Notes: generated by a model not told the origin, from the letters alone. DNA of 64,000 bases from Edaphovirga cremea (GCF_003332275.1 NZ_QOVA01000022.1:1-64000), one strand, 5' to 3'; counted from the first letter of the stretch, positions 27,207 to 37,821 are shown. Made by a program: numbers and translations.

Positions 27207-27233
27207 ACTACATTCACTGATATTCCAAATGGC

Positions 27234-28955
27234 TTAAAAGGTTTCCCAATTCTGCGAGTCATTCAGGGATTTATTATGAGAACCCGCGAGTGCCAACGCC
27301 GGAGTAAAAGGGGGGACGTTAGCGGAATTGATGGATGCGGAAGGGCGGTTTGCCAGTTGGAAAACGGCAACGGCCTGGGTAAGACGCGCAGCCTGCTCTT
27401 CAAGCGATGCCGCCGCCGCTGAAGCCTGTTGAACGAGCGAGGCATTTTGTTGCGTTACGCTGTCCATTTCTGACACCGCCTGACTCACCTGACTGATGCC
27501 ACGGCTTTGCTCATCAGACGCTGAAGCGATTTCGCCCATGATATCCGTGACATTAGTAACTGCCGTCACTATTTCTCGCATGGTTTTCCCGGCGTCAGCG
27601 ACGAGTAACGAGCCTTCGCCCACCAAATCCACGGATTCTTCGATGAGTGATTCAATCTCTTTCGCGGCCTGTGCACTGCGCTGCGCAAGGTTACGAACTT
27701 CGCTGGCGACCACGGCAAAACCTCGGCCCTGTTCACCGGCTCGCGCTGCTTCAACCGCCGCATTGAGGGCGAGGATGTTGGTCTGAAAGGCGATGCTGTT
27801 GATCACATTGGTGATCTCTGCAATTTTGGTCGAGCTTTTAGAAATACTGTCCATGGTGTTGACTACGTCAGCCACGATTTCACCGCCTTTTTTGGCTTTA
27901 TCGGACGCATTGGCAGCAAGCTGACTGGCGTGGTGGGCGTTTTCGGAGTTCTGTTTTACCGTTGCCGTTATCTGCTCCATGCTGGCTGCCGTTTGTTCAA
28001 GTGAGGCCGCTTGCTTTTCGGTACGGGCGGAAAGGTCGGTGTTACCTGACGCAATTTCACTGGAACCCTGATAGATGGATTCAGCGCCTTCGCGAACGAT
28101 CTCCACCGTGCTGGCGAGTGAACGTTGCATCAATTCAATATTGCTGCCCAGTATGCCAATTTCATTGCGTCCATGGTGCTGTGCTGGCAAAGTCAGATCG
28201 CCTGCAGCAATGCTCTTGATACGGCTGACCAATTGATCTATGGGGTTGATAACCGCTTTACGCAGAATAATGTAGGTCAAAAGAGTCAGCGCCAGTGAGG
28301 CCAGGAAAGCAGCCCCCATCAGAATGTAGCCCAGACGGGACTCTTCATGGGCCTGCATGTTGATTTGCGTTGCCTGCTCTGTGCGATATTGAACGGCTTT
28401 CAACAGTGGAATGTTGAATGTCTCATCAAGTTTGCGCAGCGTGTCGGACTCTTCCTCAATGACCTCTTCAAAATGTCCCTGACGGGCTGACGCTAACATC
28501 GGCAGCATACCTTGATTCAGATACGCCTCATACGCCTTGATTAAATCCACATCGATCGCCTGGTCAGCCTCGGTTTTTGATGGACGATTAAGGTAGAAGG
28601 TAAAGAGGGACTGGGATTGCTCAATACGCGCTTGTGCTGATTTGATATTGGTTTTAAATATATCAATTTCACCAATTCGTGCGGCTGACGATGCCTGAAT
28701 CAACATCAGGCGCGCCGTACGGAAATGGTTTGAACTATTTGACAAGGCAAGCCGGATCTCCAGCTCTTTCGTCGCATCAGCCAAAGAATCATTACTCTGT
28801 TTGAGAAAGTAACTGGACGCGCCAATTGAGAGCGCGAAGAGAACCATTATTCCAGTCAGCATCGCAATAAATAATGAGACCAGCCGAATATTACCGATCA
28901 TTGGGGTTTTGTCTTTTCCTTCAGGTGTTGCGCTCATCTTCATATCCATTCGCAT
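27234..28955 (-). CDS. Methyl-accepting chemotaxis protein (Tsr/Tar type)
   Basis: About 573 residues from the ATG at 28955: membrane helix 1 ([22 protein letters not shown]), a four-helix-bundle ligand domain of about 160 residues, helix 2 ([23 protein letters not shown]), HAMP, and the signalling hairpin with the tip [38 protein letters not shown]. It ends in NWETF, the tether for CheR and CheB, so it is a high-abundance-type receptor. Several ATGs cluster at 28955-28937 and GGA lies eight bases before the one at 28949. The frame stays open for 61 more codons upstream. The ligand is unknown. Confidence 0.94.
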   Translation of the reverse strand: MRMDMKMSATPEGKDKTPMIGNIRLVSLFIAMLTGIMVLFALSIGASSYFLKQSNDSLADATKELEIRLALSNSSNHFRTARLMLIQASSAARIGEIDIFKTNIKSAQARIEQSQSLFTFYLNRPSKTEADQAIDVDLIKAYEAYLNQGMLPMLASARQGHFEEVIEEESDTLRKLDETFNIPLLKAVQYRTEQATQINMQAHEESRLGYILMGAAFLASLALTLLTYIILRKAVINPIDQLVSRIKSIAAGDLTLPAQHHGRNEIGILGSNIELMQRSLASTVEIVREGAESIYQGSSEIASGNTDLSARTEKQAASLEQTAASMEQITATVKQNSENAHHASQLAANASDKAKKGGEIVADVVNTMDSISKSSTKIAEITNVINSIAFQTNILALNAAVEAARAGEQGRGFAVVASEVRNLAQRSAQAAKEIESLIEESVDLVGEGSLLVADAGKTMREIVTAVTNVTDIMGEIASASDEQSRGISQVSQAVSEMDSVTQQNASLVQQASAAAASLEEQAARLTQAVAVFQLANRPSASINSANVPPFTPALALAGSHNKSLNDSQNWETF

Positions 28956-29281
28956 ATTCCAACTTCTTATCGGCGTACTGCCCGTCAGCCATGACGGCAC
29001 GTTACGTAGGAGGGTAAAGTTACCGTTATGCTGGCACAGCAGCGGAATTTTCCGCGGGTACTGCGACAGCCATGCAGAAAGCATCGGCATCTGGCGAAGA
29101 ATGTTTAGTCGACGAATGAGATCCTGATCCCAATTCAATCATTACGTGCAGTACTCTTCTGCTTACTTGGCGTCAGAAGCCGATTTATTGGAAAGAGTAA
29201 TTCTGTTGATGGGTTTTGCCATCGCTATGCGCTTAAAAAATAGGCTGAAAAAGAGGTCGGGGGACTGTGTAGATAAAAAAC

Positions 29282-29318
29282 AAAGACTCTTGTCGATATA
29301 TTATCGGCAAGAGTCTTT
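29282..29318 (-). terminator. Terminator of rcsA
   Basis: AAAGACTCTTG (29282-29292) pairs with CAAGAGTCTTT (29308-29318), and the inner TCGATA/TATCGG extends the stem to 17 bp with one G-U pair. On the minus strand it is followed by TTTGTTTTTT. Confidence 0.85.
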
Positions 29319-29398
29319 AAAAATTAGCGGAGGGTAAACCATTTTAATTATCAAGATAATTAAAATTCAAATAGAGAGGCTGAGAAATTTTAAAATAT

Positions 29399-30028
29399 TT
29401 AACGGGTATTAACGTAAATTCCAGTGGTCAATGTATCGGTCAGGCGTACGACATGATAAATAACCTGTTTATTGTGTGTTTTTATCTTTCTTTTAATATT
29501 TCCTTTATGAGAGGAAACTGTTTTTGCTTTAATTTGCATTTTGTCAGATATCTGAATAGTACCTTCACCGGACATCCACATACGTAACATGTTCGATTCT
29601 GTCTGGCTCAACGTAACTGGTGTCAGATCAAGAGAAGATTTCTCTGATGTGTGCAGAGCCTTCTCCAGATAGCCTTTGAGCAGTTCATTCAGCGTAGAGG
29701 GTTTGATTGCTTTCGACGAAATAATCACATTCTTACGCACAAAAAGAAACTCTTCAAAATGGATATTGGTAATGGCCATAAAAATAAAGAAAAGCGTGTC
29801 CGGGTTCTGAGTAATTACGTTCTTAATGCGATCCGTTGCGTTTACTTCATGGATGAAACAGTCTTCATTAATAAAAACAACATTAGGACTCAGTTTACTG
29901 CATTTTTCCTGCAAACTATCAATGTCGCCAATTGCGGTAATGTGCTTCTTTTTTACCCCATTGCATGTCAAGTAATCAGTAAGACCCAATCTGGTATAGC
30001 TACATGAATCCATAATGATCGTCGGCAT
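29399..30028 (-). CDS. rcsA: RcsA, LuxR-type activator of capsule synthesis
   Basis: 209 residues colinear with E. coli RcsA. The N-terminus [18 protein letters not shown] begins a pseudo-receiver lacking the phosphorylation Asp set. The C-terminal LuxR helix-turn-helix is almost identical to E. coli: [38 protein letters not shown]. RcsA forms a heterodimer with RcsB on RcsAB boxes to activate colanic-acid-type capsule and its own gene, and is degraded by Lon. A box-like motif lies at 30078-30092. Confidence 0.97.
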   Translation of the reverse strand: MPTIIMDSCSYTRLGLTDYLTCNGVKKKHITAIGDIDSLQEKCSKLSPNVVFINEDCFIHEVNATDRIKNVITQNPDTLFFIFMAITNIHFEEFLFVRKNVIISSKAIKPSTLNELLKGYLEKALHTSEKSSLDLTPVTLSQTESNMLRMWMSGEGTIQISDKMQIKAKTVSSHKGNIKRKIKTHNKQVIYHVVRLTDTLTTGIYVNTR

Positions 30029-30077
30029 AAAGAACCTCTCAATTATTTAAATCTGTTTTAGCTGCGAAAAAACACGC

Positions 30078-30092
30078 TCGGAATAATCCCAA
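30078..30092 (-). promoter_or_regulatory. RcsAB box upstream of rcsA
   Basis: On the minus strand TTGGGATTATTCCGA lies about 50 bases before the rcsA start and resembles the RcsAB box (consensus about TAAGAATATTCCTA, with a TAAGGATTATCCGA-type version at E. coli rcsA). RcsA autoregulation is inferred. Confidence 0.6.
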
Positions 30093-30811
30093 GGACGAAA
30101 ATAGAGCAAAACATCATGTTTGGTTATGTTCTACCAACAAACATAACCCAAATTCAAAGGGATTTTCTTTATATCTTTACCCATAAGGGAGAATTATAAA
30201 TTTGTTTTAAGTCAATATTCAGTGAGCCTTTAGGGTAAATCCATGGAGAGGGCGACAGGTAACTCGTTAAGGGTAGGGCAAAGGCAGGCAGTGAGCGGCA
30301 CTCAGGGGATTACACGCATTTGTGTCTATCTCTCATAGTGATCTTAACCCTGCTAATTGGTAAAAATTATTCATCATTTATCGTAAAGTTGTCTTTAGAT
30401 GTGTCATTTCCGACTATTTTTTGATCGTCACAACGGCAACTCATAGGATTTTTCTTAACAAACAGTCTGTTATGTTAAAAATGTCACTAATGTTGTGTCA
30501 CATTTCTTCGCAAAAAGATAAAAAACAACAATAAAAGAACATAAATGAAACATCATTAACCTTATATTTGTTATTTTGTGACGTATTTAACGTTAAATGC
30601 GTTGTTTTTTTGTGCGTTTATGCGAGGTGTATGGGTTTTTAATCGGCAATTTATTTGTTTTTCTGAACTATTCAACTGTCTATCTATACAGAAGGCAGCA
30701 TTTACAATTTCAAGCAGAGAGTGTGTAACGTGGGTAGAGTGTGCGAAAGGGGAGACAAGATTTCGGGCAACCGTTACAGTGAATAATTAGTGATAATTGA
30801 AAGGAAGAATC
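30093..30811. other. AT-rich promoter region between rcsA and a GNAT gene
   Basis: About 700 bases of very AT-rich DNA between divergent genes. No RNA gene was recognised; the DsrA small RNA, found beside rcsA in E. coli, is not visible. The composition would suit silencing by H-NS, as known for rcsA. Confidence 0.5.
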
Positions 30812-31519
30812 ATGCCAGCAATCAATCATTTTGGTCAGCCGATTGGCGAATCACTCACAGAATGGACGCCGCGCGCCAAGCCTGCCCGCCAAGCGATTAA
30901 TGGGCAATACTGCCGTCTGGAACCGGTGGATCCACTCAAACATCTGGATGCACTGTATTCTGCGTATCACCGTGTAGATAATGACGAGGACTGGACTTAC
31001 CTCTTCGCAGAGCGTCCTGCCGATCTGCACAGTTTCCGTCTTTATCTGCAACAGCTTTCAGCGAGTGAAGATCCGTTGCAGTTTGCCGTTATCGATCTGG
31101 CTACGGAACAGGCAGTGGGTACCTGTGCCTTTATGCGTATCGATGGATATAACGGTGTGCTTGAACTTGGTGCTATTAACTGGTCGCCGCTGATGAAGCA
31201 GCAGCGCAGTGGAACTGAAGCCATCTTCCTGATGTTGCAACATACCTTTGATGTCCTGGGTTATCGTCGTTGCGAGTGGAAATGCGACAGTTGCAACGCA
31301 CCTTCCAAATCGGCAGCCGCGCGTTATGGTTTTAGCTATGAAGGCAGATTCCGCCAGGCTATCGTGACTAAAGGGCGTAATCGGGATACAGACTGGTTTT
31401 CAATCATTGATAAAGAGTGGCCGACGCTCAAGCAGGCATTCAACGGTTGGTTGAGCGCCGATAATTTCGATCCGCGAGGTATTCAACGCCAGCGTTTGCA
31501 GGCTTTTTTACCGGACTGA
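30812..31519 (+). CDS. GNAT family N-acetyltransferase
   Basis: 235 residues of the RimJ/RimL-like branch (Acetyltransf_3). Visible are the N-terminal GQYCRLEPVDPLKHLDAL, the core strands around EQAVGTCAFMRIDGYNGVLELGAINWSPLMKQQRSGTEAIFLML (acetyl-CoA loop QQRSGT) and the C-terminal RYGFSYEGRFRQAIVTKGRNRDTDWFSI. Substrate unknown; these act on small molecules or N-termini. AAAGGAAG lies before the ATG at 30812. The next gene starts about 155 bases downstream on the same strand. Confidence 0.93.
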   Translation: MPAINHFGQPIGESLTEWTPRAKPARQAINGQYCRLEPVDPLKHLDALYSAYHRVDNDEDWTYLFAERPADLHSFRLYLQQLSASEDPLQFAVIDLATEQAVGTCAFMRIDGYNGVLELGAINWSPLMKQQRSGTEAIFLMLQHTFDVLGYRRCEWKCDSCNAPSKSAAARYGFSYEGRFRQAIVTKGRNRDTDWFSIIDKEWPTLKQAFNGWLSADNFDPRGIQRQRLQAFLPD

Positions 31520-31674
31520 TGAGCGGCCTGCCTGCGGGCAGCGCCTCGCGCTTCTCATTCATAAAAATTCTGCGCCGCACTTGCCTAAGCATGTGCCATG
31601 CTGATAATCAATGTCCGTGTCGCGCGTGGCCTATCGTTGTCAGGGGCGGCCAAATGCCACAGCAGGAGAAGATT

Positions 31675-32391
31675 ATGCCAGCGATAAAGGCGGAAGAAAT
31701 ACGTCATGAATGCATCAAGCCCGGGGTGTTATCTGTGGCGATCAATCTGGGAAATCCGGTATTGGCGCGTCAGGACGCTCATGGGGAATTGCAGGGGCTG
31801 AGCGTGGTTTTGGCGAAAAAGCTGACCAGCGCTTTGGGTTGTTCCTTGGAGATGCATACCTACTCCACCGCCGGTAAAGTGGTGGAAGACAGTACTCGAC
31901 GCTGCTGGGATATCGCTTTTTTGGCGATCGATCCCAAGCGGGCGCAACAACTGAGTTTCACCCGGCCATATATTACGATCGAAGGCACCTATCTGGTGGC
32001 CGAATCATCCCCGTGGCAAAACGTTGATCAGTTGGATCAGGCGGCTATTACCATTAATGTCGGAAAAGGTGCGGCATACGATCTCTTTTTGACCCGTCAT
32101 CTGAATCATGCTTCCTTGAACCGGTTGGAGACGTCACACTCTGCCATTGAACGTTTTCTGGCAGGGGAAGGGGATGTCGTGGCCGGTGTCCGTCAACCGT
32201 TGCAACAGGCGGCGTCGGTGCATGCGGGTTATCGCGTGCTGGCAGACAGTTTCACCGAAATCCAGCAGGCTATTTGCACCCCGCGTGGCAACGAACGGCT
32301 GTTTGCCTTTATCAGCGGGCAGATTACCGAGTGGCTTGATTCCGGCGAAGTGGCGCGAATGAAAGCCGCAGAAGAGAACCCGGCGTTTTGA
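31675..32391 (+). CDS. Leaderless solute-binding-fold protein (SBP_bac_3)
   Basis: 238 residues with the family-3 amino-acid binding fold: GVLSVAINLGNPVLARQDAHGELQGLSVVLAKKLTSALGC, then CWDIAFLAIDPKRAQQLSFTRPYITIEGTYLV and a second lobe. AGGAG lies eight bases before the ATG at 31675. The striking point is the absence of a signal peptide or lipobox, and no permease or ATPase gene is near, so it is unlikely to serve an ABC transporter; a cytosolic binding or enzymatic role (as in cyclohexadienyl-dehydratase-like relatives) is possible. It follows the GNAT gene and precedes hemB. Confidence 0.85.
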   Translation: MPAIKAEEIRHECIKPGVLSVAINLGNPVLARQDAHGELQGLSVVLAKKLTSALGCSLEMHTYSTAGKVVEDSTRRCWDIAFLAIDPKRAQQLSFTRPYITIEGTYLVAESSPWQNVDQLDQAAITINVGKGAAYDLFLTRHLNHASLNRLETSHSAIERFLAGEGDVVAGVRQPLQQAASVHAGYRVLADSFTEIQQAICTPRGNERLFAFISGQITEWLDSGEVARMKAAEENPAF

Positions 32392-32500
32392 CCAGGCGGT
32401 ACTCGATGAAATATCTGTTTATGGTCAAATAAGAACTCAAGGTTGACCCCTGGGGGGATAGGCTTCAAAATTGGCGCGACGGTATTTTTCAGGAGTTCCC

Positions 32501-33475
32501 ATGTCTAATCAGTTTCCAGTTTCACGCCCGCGCCGCCTGCGGAGTTCTGACGCGATCCGTTCACTTTTCCAGGAGGTTGAGTTTAATCTCGGCGACCTGG
32601 TTCTGCCGATTTTTGTTGAGGAAGAGGTCAGTGAATATACCGCGATCGCGGCAATGCCGGGTGTGCGCCGAATTCCTGAGTCCAAATTGGCTTACGAAAT
32701 TGAGCGTTATGCTCGTGCTGGTATTAAATCGGTGATGACGTTTGGTGTCTCGCACCATTTGGATCACGTTGGCAGTGATACCTGGAATGAAAACGGTTTG
32801 GTGGCCCGCATGACCCGCATCTGCAAAGACACGGTGCCGGAAATGGTGGTGATGTCCGATACCTGTTTCTGCGAATACACCTCGCATGGTCACTGCGGTG
32901 TGCTGCACGATCACGGTGTGGATAACGATGCAACCTTGCGCAATCTCGGTAAGCAGGCGGTCATTGCCGCGCAGGCCGGTGCCGATTTCATTGCACCTTC
33001 AGCCGCGATGGATGGGCAAGTACAGGCCATTCGCCGCGCTCTGGATGAAGCGGGTTTCATTGATACCTCAATCATGGCGTATTCCACCAAATTTGCCTCT
33101 TCATTGTATGGTCCGTTCCGCGAAGCCGGTGGCAGCGTGCTGAAAGGCAATCGTCGCAGCTATCAGATGAACCCGATGAATCGCCGTGAAGCGATCCGTG
33201 AGTCGCTGCTGGATGAGCAGGAGGGGGCGGATGCGTTGATGGTGAAGCCTGCGGGCGCGTACCTTGATATTATCCGTGATATCCGTGAGGCGTCGCGTCT
33301 GCCGTTGGCGGCATATCAGGTCAGCGGTGAATATGCGATGATCAAATTTGCGGCGGCGGCGGGTGCCATCGATGAACGTCAGGTGGTGCGCGAAAGCCTG
33401 GGGGCGATCAAGCGCGCAGGTGCAGATATTATTCTCAGCTATTTTGCGATGGATATTGCCGAACAGGGTTTGTAA
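32501..33475 (+). CDS. hemB: Porphobilinogen synthase (delta-aminolevulinate dehydratase)
   Basis: 324 residues, full length. The enzyme condenses two 5-aminolevulinate molecules to porphobilinogen in heme biosynthesis. The catalytic zinc cysteines C122, C124 and C132 are in [16 protein letters not shown], and the two active-site lysines are K197 (MAYSTKFAS) and K249 ([12 protein letters not shown]). AGGAG lies before the ATG at 32501. It stands alone and ends in a strong terminator, as expected for hemB. Confidence 0.97.
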   Translation: MSNQFPVSRPRRLRSSDAIRSLFQEVEFNLGDLVLPIFVEEEVSEYTAIAAMPGVRRIPESKLAYEIERYARAGIKSVMTFGVSHHLDHVGSDTWNENGLVARMTRICKDTVPEMVVMSDTCFCEYTSHGHCGVLHDHGVDNDATLRNLGKQAVIAAQAGADFIAPSAAMDGQVQAIRRALDEAGFIDTSIMAYSTKFASSLYGPFREAGGSVLKGNRRSYQMNPMNRREAIRESLLDEQEGADALMVKPAGAYLDIIRDIREASRLPLAAYQVSGEYAMIKFAAAAGAIDERQVVRESLGAIKRAGADIILSYFAMDIAEQGL

Positions 33476-33511
33476 ATCACCATTGTTTTCCTGGCATCGC
33501 TCCTCTGCGAA

Positions 33512-33553
33512 CAAAGCCACCCGTCTCCCTCGCGTGACGGGTGGCTTTGTCTT
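33512..33553 (+). terminator. Terminator of hemB
   Basis: CAAAGCCACCCGTC (33512-33525) pairs perfectly with GACGGGTGGCTTTG (33536-33549), followed by TCTTTT. Confidence 0.92.
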
Positions 33554-33826
33554 TTATTGCCATCCAGAATAACCGCCGCGTTAACACAGTCTCATTTCAC
33601 TATTAAAGACGGGAACCAAGCCCGGTCAGATGTTACTATTTGATAATTATACGCTTATTTTGAAAATCGGCCAATTCTGGGTCTTGATGCGGTATCTGTT
33701 TTTGTGATGTATTTGTGATAATTTTAGTGTTATTATGTTAACAATTATTTTGGCAGAATGATGTAATCTTCATCGCTAAAGCTATCTTCCTTGCGGAAAC
33801 AACCTGAGTAATTGCAGTATTTTGAT

Positions 33827-34747
33827 ATGAAAATAAAAGAAATCACGATGAGGGTTATCAACTCAGACGTTCTGCTGGAGGGAATCATTCTATTTGTTGT
33901 TACTTTTTATCTGTCACATGTAGGGGCTCTATCGCGTTCCTACGAAAGCCTTTCCCTGTTCTGGCCAGTAAACGCCGTTCTTGCGGGTCTCATGGTGAGA
34001 TACACCATTCTGGATAGAAAGACTCACCTCATTTTCATATTCCTGGCAATGGTGTGCATGGATACACTCAGCGGTAACGGGCTGTGGGATGCAATGAATA
34101 TAAATTTGGCTAATATTATTTTCATTTCATTGGCGTGTTACCTGATTAAAAGTGACGTATTGTTTTCGTGGTATAAAAATTACATGCGCCATAGCATCCT
34201 GTCGCGAAGGCTGATAAATACGCTTCCTGCCTGTTTTATTGCCTGCGCATTGTCTGCATTATGGGGTGCCATCGCCAGTGATGGCATGGTCAATAAGACT
34301 TTCGCTGTAGGCTGGTGTGACTGGTTTACTGAGCAATTTGCGACGGGTATGCTTTTTTTACCGTTGATGGTCACTCTGCCGCATATCAATAAAATCCGTC
34401 TACCGCGTTTTTCAATTATTCGGATATTTTCCCTGCTGGCGCTGATGTTATCGCTGGTGGTTTCATCTAAAATCGATGGGATAATCGGCCTTATTCTTCC
34501 GTTACCCGCATTACTGGTTTGTGCCTGGCAATATTCTTTTTTTCCTACCGCACTATTAACGCTGCTGACGGGTATTACCCAAATTGTGATGGTTGCCAAT
34601 CACAAACTGGCTATTCCAGGTCTCAATACCTTGGTATCCATCGATCCCTTGACGTTGGGGCGACTGATCATTGCAGTGATGGCGATTTGTCCGTTGCTGG
34701 TCGCCATCAACCTGTCATCGCCTAGAAATATACCTTGCGTTCAATAA
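33827..34747 (+). CDS. Stand-alone MASE1 membrane protein
   Basis: About 306 residues with eight or so membrane helices, matching the MASE1 sensor domain: YESLSLFWPVNAVLAGLMVRY near the N-terminus and GWCDWFTEQFATGMLFLPLMVTLP in the middle. MASE1 normally precedes GGDEF, EAL or histidine-kinase domains; here the protein ends after the last helix at SSPRNIPCVQ and no catalytic remnant follows in the next 200 bases. It is either a truncated diguanylate cyclase or one of the known MASE1-only proteins. ATGs at 33827 and 33848 are both possible; neither has a strong ribosome site. Confidence 0.8.
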   Translation: MKIKEITMRVINSDVLLEGIILFVVTFYLSHVGALSRSYESLSLFWPVNAVLAGLMVRYTILDRKTHLIFIFLAMVCMDTLSGNGLWDAMNINLANIIFISLACYLIKSDVLFSWYKNYMRHSILSRRLINTLPACFIACALSALWGAIASDGMVNKTFAVGWCDWFTEQFATGMLFLPLMVTLPHINKIRLPRFSIIRIFSLLALMLSLVVSSKIDGIIGLILPLPALLVCAWQYSFFPTALLTLLTGITQIVMVANHKLAIPGLNTLVSIDPLTLGRLIIAVMAICPLLVAINLSSPRNIPCVQ

Positions 34748-34873
34748 CCTATGAGAAAGAGTATGCGTCATTTGCGCTTTATCGCGCTCCATATGCTGCA
34801 CCGGATCCTTCTGCGTTACGCGGGTTGACGTTTCAGCAGACCCAGCACTCAGTAGCCATTTTATCTTGTGCAT

Positions 34874-34898
34874 AAAAAAACTAGCGCCGAAGCGCTAG
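34874..34898 (-). terminator. Terminator of the MFS gene
   Basis: CTAGCGC-CGAA-GCGCTAG (34881-34898) with seven A to its left, which form a U tract on the minus strand. It ends the MFS gene 34962-36149. Confidence 0.8.
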
Positions 34899-34961
34899 CT
34901 GGTAAAATTACCATACTCAGTTACACACAAATTAATGTTATTGCCCGATGCAGAGTTCAGA

Positions 34962-36149
34962 TTATTCTTTACTGTATTTCAATTTGAATGAACCCAGCGT
35001 AATAACCAAAAAGAGGGACGACACCAGCGCAAATGCAATATATAGGTTTGTTAAGTGGGCAACCAATCCGATTAACGCCGGCCCCCCTAACACGCCGAAA
35101 TAGCCCAGCGTTGCGACCAACGCGATGGACATATTGACAGGCATAACTTTTTCCTGGCCCGCGAGGGTAATGAGTACCGGCACAATATTTGCCGCGCCGA
35201 CCCCGACCAGCACAAAGCCCAGCAGTGTGAACGCCCAACCAGCACACAGAATCGCCATGGCGTAACCGGCCATGGCGCACAGGCTGCCATAAATGAGCAC
35301 CTGCTTGCGTCCCAGTAAACTGACGACTTTATCTCCGGTCAGGCGCATTACGGACATCGCTCCGCCAAAGAGGGCAAATCCCCAACCGGCATGGGCCAAA
35401 TCCATATTGCGTTCATTGGTCAGGAATACCCCACCCCAATCAAGAACTGCGCCCTCGGCCATAAAACAGATCATGCACATCACCGCCATCAACATGAGTC
35501 TGAAGTTGGGACGCGGTTTAGTGGCTACATTCTCTTTCGCCTCCTGATGGTCGCCAAAAGGCAGCAATTGATTGAACGCCGCGAAAGACATCACCACGAT
35601 GCTGGCGACAGCAAGAAATGCCACAGTCAACGGTGCTAACCCTACACTGAATAACACCGCACCGCCGCCTGCACCAACGATGCATCCGACGCTATAAAGG
35701 CAGTGAAAGCCGGACATCAGCGGTTTTTCCGAGGACTGCTCTACCAGGGAACCCTGGACATTTATCGCCACGTCCGCCAGACCGATACCCGCACCAAAGA
35801 AAAACAGGCACATCGCCATAACGGACGTTTGGCTGACGAAAGCCAATGTGGGCAGAAACAGGCACGCCAGCGTGACACCCAGAACAATGATCTTTCTGCA
35901 ACCGAAGTGGCCAATCAATTTTCCGGAAAAAAGCATTGCAAGGATCGATCCGCTGCCCAGACACAGCAGCAGCATACCCAACGCACCCGCTGCAAACCCC
36001 ATTCGGTCTTGCGCATAGGGTACCAGTGCGGCCCACAATCCCATGGCAAAACCTGCAATGAAAAACACGGTTCGGGTGGCGGCACGTTTACCCCGTGTAT
36101 TGATGGGAAGAGCGGTATTGATTGGTAGAGCAATGGCTTGTGTAGACAT
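34962..36149 (-). CDS. MFS permease, YbjJ/FucP-like
   Basis: 395 residues, 12 helices. The N-terminal ATRTVFFIAGFAMGLWAALVPYAQDRMGFAAGALGMLLLCLGSGSI is typical of the YbjJ-type branch related to sugar symporters, with GADVAINVQGSLVEQ-like residues (GIGLADVAINVQG) in helix 4-5 and FMAEGAVLDWGGVFL in helix 7. It is followed on the same strand, upstream in transcription, by a ROK regulator, and a broken fucosidase is divergent from that, so uptake of a fucose-like or related glycan sugar is a reasonable inference. Confidence 0.88.
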   Translation of the reverse strand: MSTQAIALPINTALPINTRGKRAATRTVFFIAGFAMGLWAALVPYAQDRMGFAAGALGMLLLCLGSGSILAMLFSGKLIGHFGCRKIIVLGVTLACLFLPTLAFVSQTSVMAMCLFFFGAGIGLADVAINVQGSLVEQSSEKPLMSGFHCLYSVGCIVGAGGGAVLFSVGLAPLTVAFLAVASIVVMSFAAFNQLLPFGDHQEAKENVATKPRPNFRLMLMAVMCMICFMAEGAVLDWGGVFLTNERNMDLAHAGWGFALFGGAMSVMRLTGDKVVSLLGRKQVLIYGSLCAMAGYAMAILCAGWAFTLLGFVLVGVGAANIVPVLITLAGQEKVMPVNMSIALVATLGYFGVLGGPALIGLVAHLTNLYIAFALVSSLFLVITLGSFKLKYSKE

Positions 36150-36335
36150 CTGACGATTACCTTGTCCAAATTGAGATGCTGAGCTTATTTTGTAAAATCA
36201 CTTAATAAAAGACTTTTAGTAAATGATGAAAGTATAGAGCTATTGCCTCGATCAAGTCAATCTGTTGTTTCCAATTTCTTGTTTCCTAAAACGCAGGATT
36301 TACCCAAAAGTGATGTGATGAGGTATCACTTTTGA

Positions 36336-36380
36336 GTCTAAGAGCCTATCCCAATAGGACTCTTGGGAAGGCTCTTAGAC
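36336..36380. repeat. Hairpin repeat containing GAGCCTATCCCA
   Basis: GTCTAAGAGCC (36336-36346) pairs with GGCTCTTAGAC (36370-36380), and CCCAA/TTGGG pair inside. The GAGCCTATCCCAATAGG core recurs on the other strand at about 41708-41725 (CCTAATGGGATAGGCTC), so this is an intergenic repeat family; it lies between the ROK gene and the MFS gene. Confidence 0.6.
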
Positions 36381-36386
36381 AGGGGG

Positions 36387-37421
36387 TTACTGGACTACGT
36401 GACCAAAAATTCGATATTTATTGAACGCATCCAGGGTGTATTCAGTGATGCCGTAATGGTAATCGGCGTTGATATTATCCCGTAACACAAATGTTGGCAG
36501 ATGATCTTGATGAAAATTTTGCTGGAGATAACTTTTCACTGCGGCAAACGTTTCCTTTTTAATCGCATCCCCGGAGAGGGCAATGGTAACCGGATTAATA
36601 ACGGCAATCAGCGATGCAATCACATTGTTCAGTTTATTGATGACATCTGTTTCAGGATCGATCTCGCGGGTACTTTCATCAATGCCTTTATAAAAAGGCA
36701 GCTTGGACACTTCACCCGCAAATTGCGTGGCTCCACGTAACATTTTCCCTGCAATAACAAGACCGCACCCCGCACAATGTCCTTCCGGCATATAAATATA
36801 GGCGACGGGAGCTTGCTCATTACGACAGTTATTACGATAAAAACCAAAAGCGGTATAGTTCATGTCGTTCCCGGCCTGCACGAAAACGCCAAATTTTTCC
36901 CGGAGTTGCTCCGTAATGGATACGCCCTCAAAAACGCTAAGGTCACATGAAAAAACATGCCCATTAACGACCACGCCGGGTAAACCAACACCAATGACCT
37001 GAATATTAGGATAGGTGTTAATACGTTGTTGAATATAATCAACGAAATTTTCGACGGTTATCGCTTGAAAAGAATCGCTACCTTCTTCAATCATTTTGCC
37101 CGTAGCCGATCTCACTGAATAGGCGATCACTGCACATTCTTTGCTTCCCTCGGCATAAATACTCAGGACGTTAAAATAATCCTGATTATACGTGTAACGC
37201 TGCGCCGGACGGCCACCACGCGACTCCTCCAGTGACTCTTCAAGCACTTCTTCTTGTGCGCAAAGGTCATTGAGGATGGTTCCGCACGTCGGCAGGCTTA
37301 ATCCAGTATGGGCGGCAATCTCTGCTTTCGTCGCTGAAACCAGTGACTTGAGCGTTTCAGTAACCAATACGATATTTTTCTGTTTCATTTGCTTCGTCGT
37401 ATTAGTCAGGGGAGTGTTCAT
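36387..37421 (-). CDS. ROK family transcriptional regulator
   Basis: 344 residues: an N-terminal winged helix (ETLKSLVSATKAEIAAHTGLSLPTCGTILNDL) and a C-terminal ROK domain with IGVGLPGVVVNGHVF, the AGNDMNYTAFGFY segment, the zinc-type motif EGHCAGCGLV and FAGEVSKLP. ROK repressors such as NagC and Mlc bind DNA and release it on binding a sugar or sugar phosphate. It sits upstream of the MFS gene on the same strand and is divergent from the fucosidase locus, the layout of a sugar-specific repressor. Confidence 0.9.
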   Translation of the reverse strand: MNTPLTNTTKQMKQKNIVLVTETLKSLVSATKAEIAAHTGLSLPTCGTILNDLCAQEEVLEESLEESRGGRPAQRYTYNQDYFNVLSIYAEGSKECAVIAYSVRSATGKMIEEGSDSFQAITVENFVDYIQQRINTYPNIQVIGVGLPGVVVNGHVFSCDLSVFEGVSITEQLREKFGVFVQAGNDMNYTAFGFYRNNCRNEQAPVAYIYMPEGHCAGCGLVIAGKMLRGATQFAGEVSKLPFYKGIDESTREIDPETDVINKLNNVIASLIAVINPVTIALSGDAIKKETFAAVKSYLQQNFHQDHLPTFVLRDNINADYHYGITEYTLDAFNKYRIFGHVVQ

Positions 37422-37821
37422 ATTGCCTCAGGGAATTTTTCATTATAGAGGATAAAGATACCATAGCTTCCAACGGGATAAAATCAGAATTGTTTGAGGC
37501 CGTGATGATTAAATTAAAATGATGAATTTTATATTTTCGATTTATTATATTTTATTTTATGTTTTTCTTTGTTGTTATTCGGGGTCTGGGGTTTATTAAT
37601 TGAGAAATATCTATATGTCTACTTAATGCGCGTTTGGTGTGTTTTTTTTCGCCCGCCTTAAATTTATTCGTCTGTTAGTCTCTATCACATATGAATGGGA
37701 TTTTTATTATTTTAAACGCTAGAGGGTTTTCTGATCTCTTTTGTCCTCATGATCTCAATATGAAATAGCGACACTGCGTAGTACCAACAGGGTTCTCTGT
37801 GCAATCCGAATAGGAGCCAAA
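37422..37821. other. AT-rich divergent promoter region
   Basis: About 400 bases between the ROK gene and the fucosidase pseudogene, very AT-rich with long T runs. No coding frame. It must hold the promoters of both; no operator could be fixed by eye. Confidence 0.5.

Noticed and set aside
29139..29398. Search for the DsrA small RNA near rcsA
   Set aside because: The segment between the chemoreceptor and rcsA holds only the rcsA terminator; no DsrA-like stem sequence was recognised.
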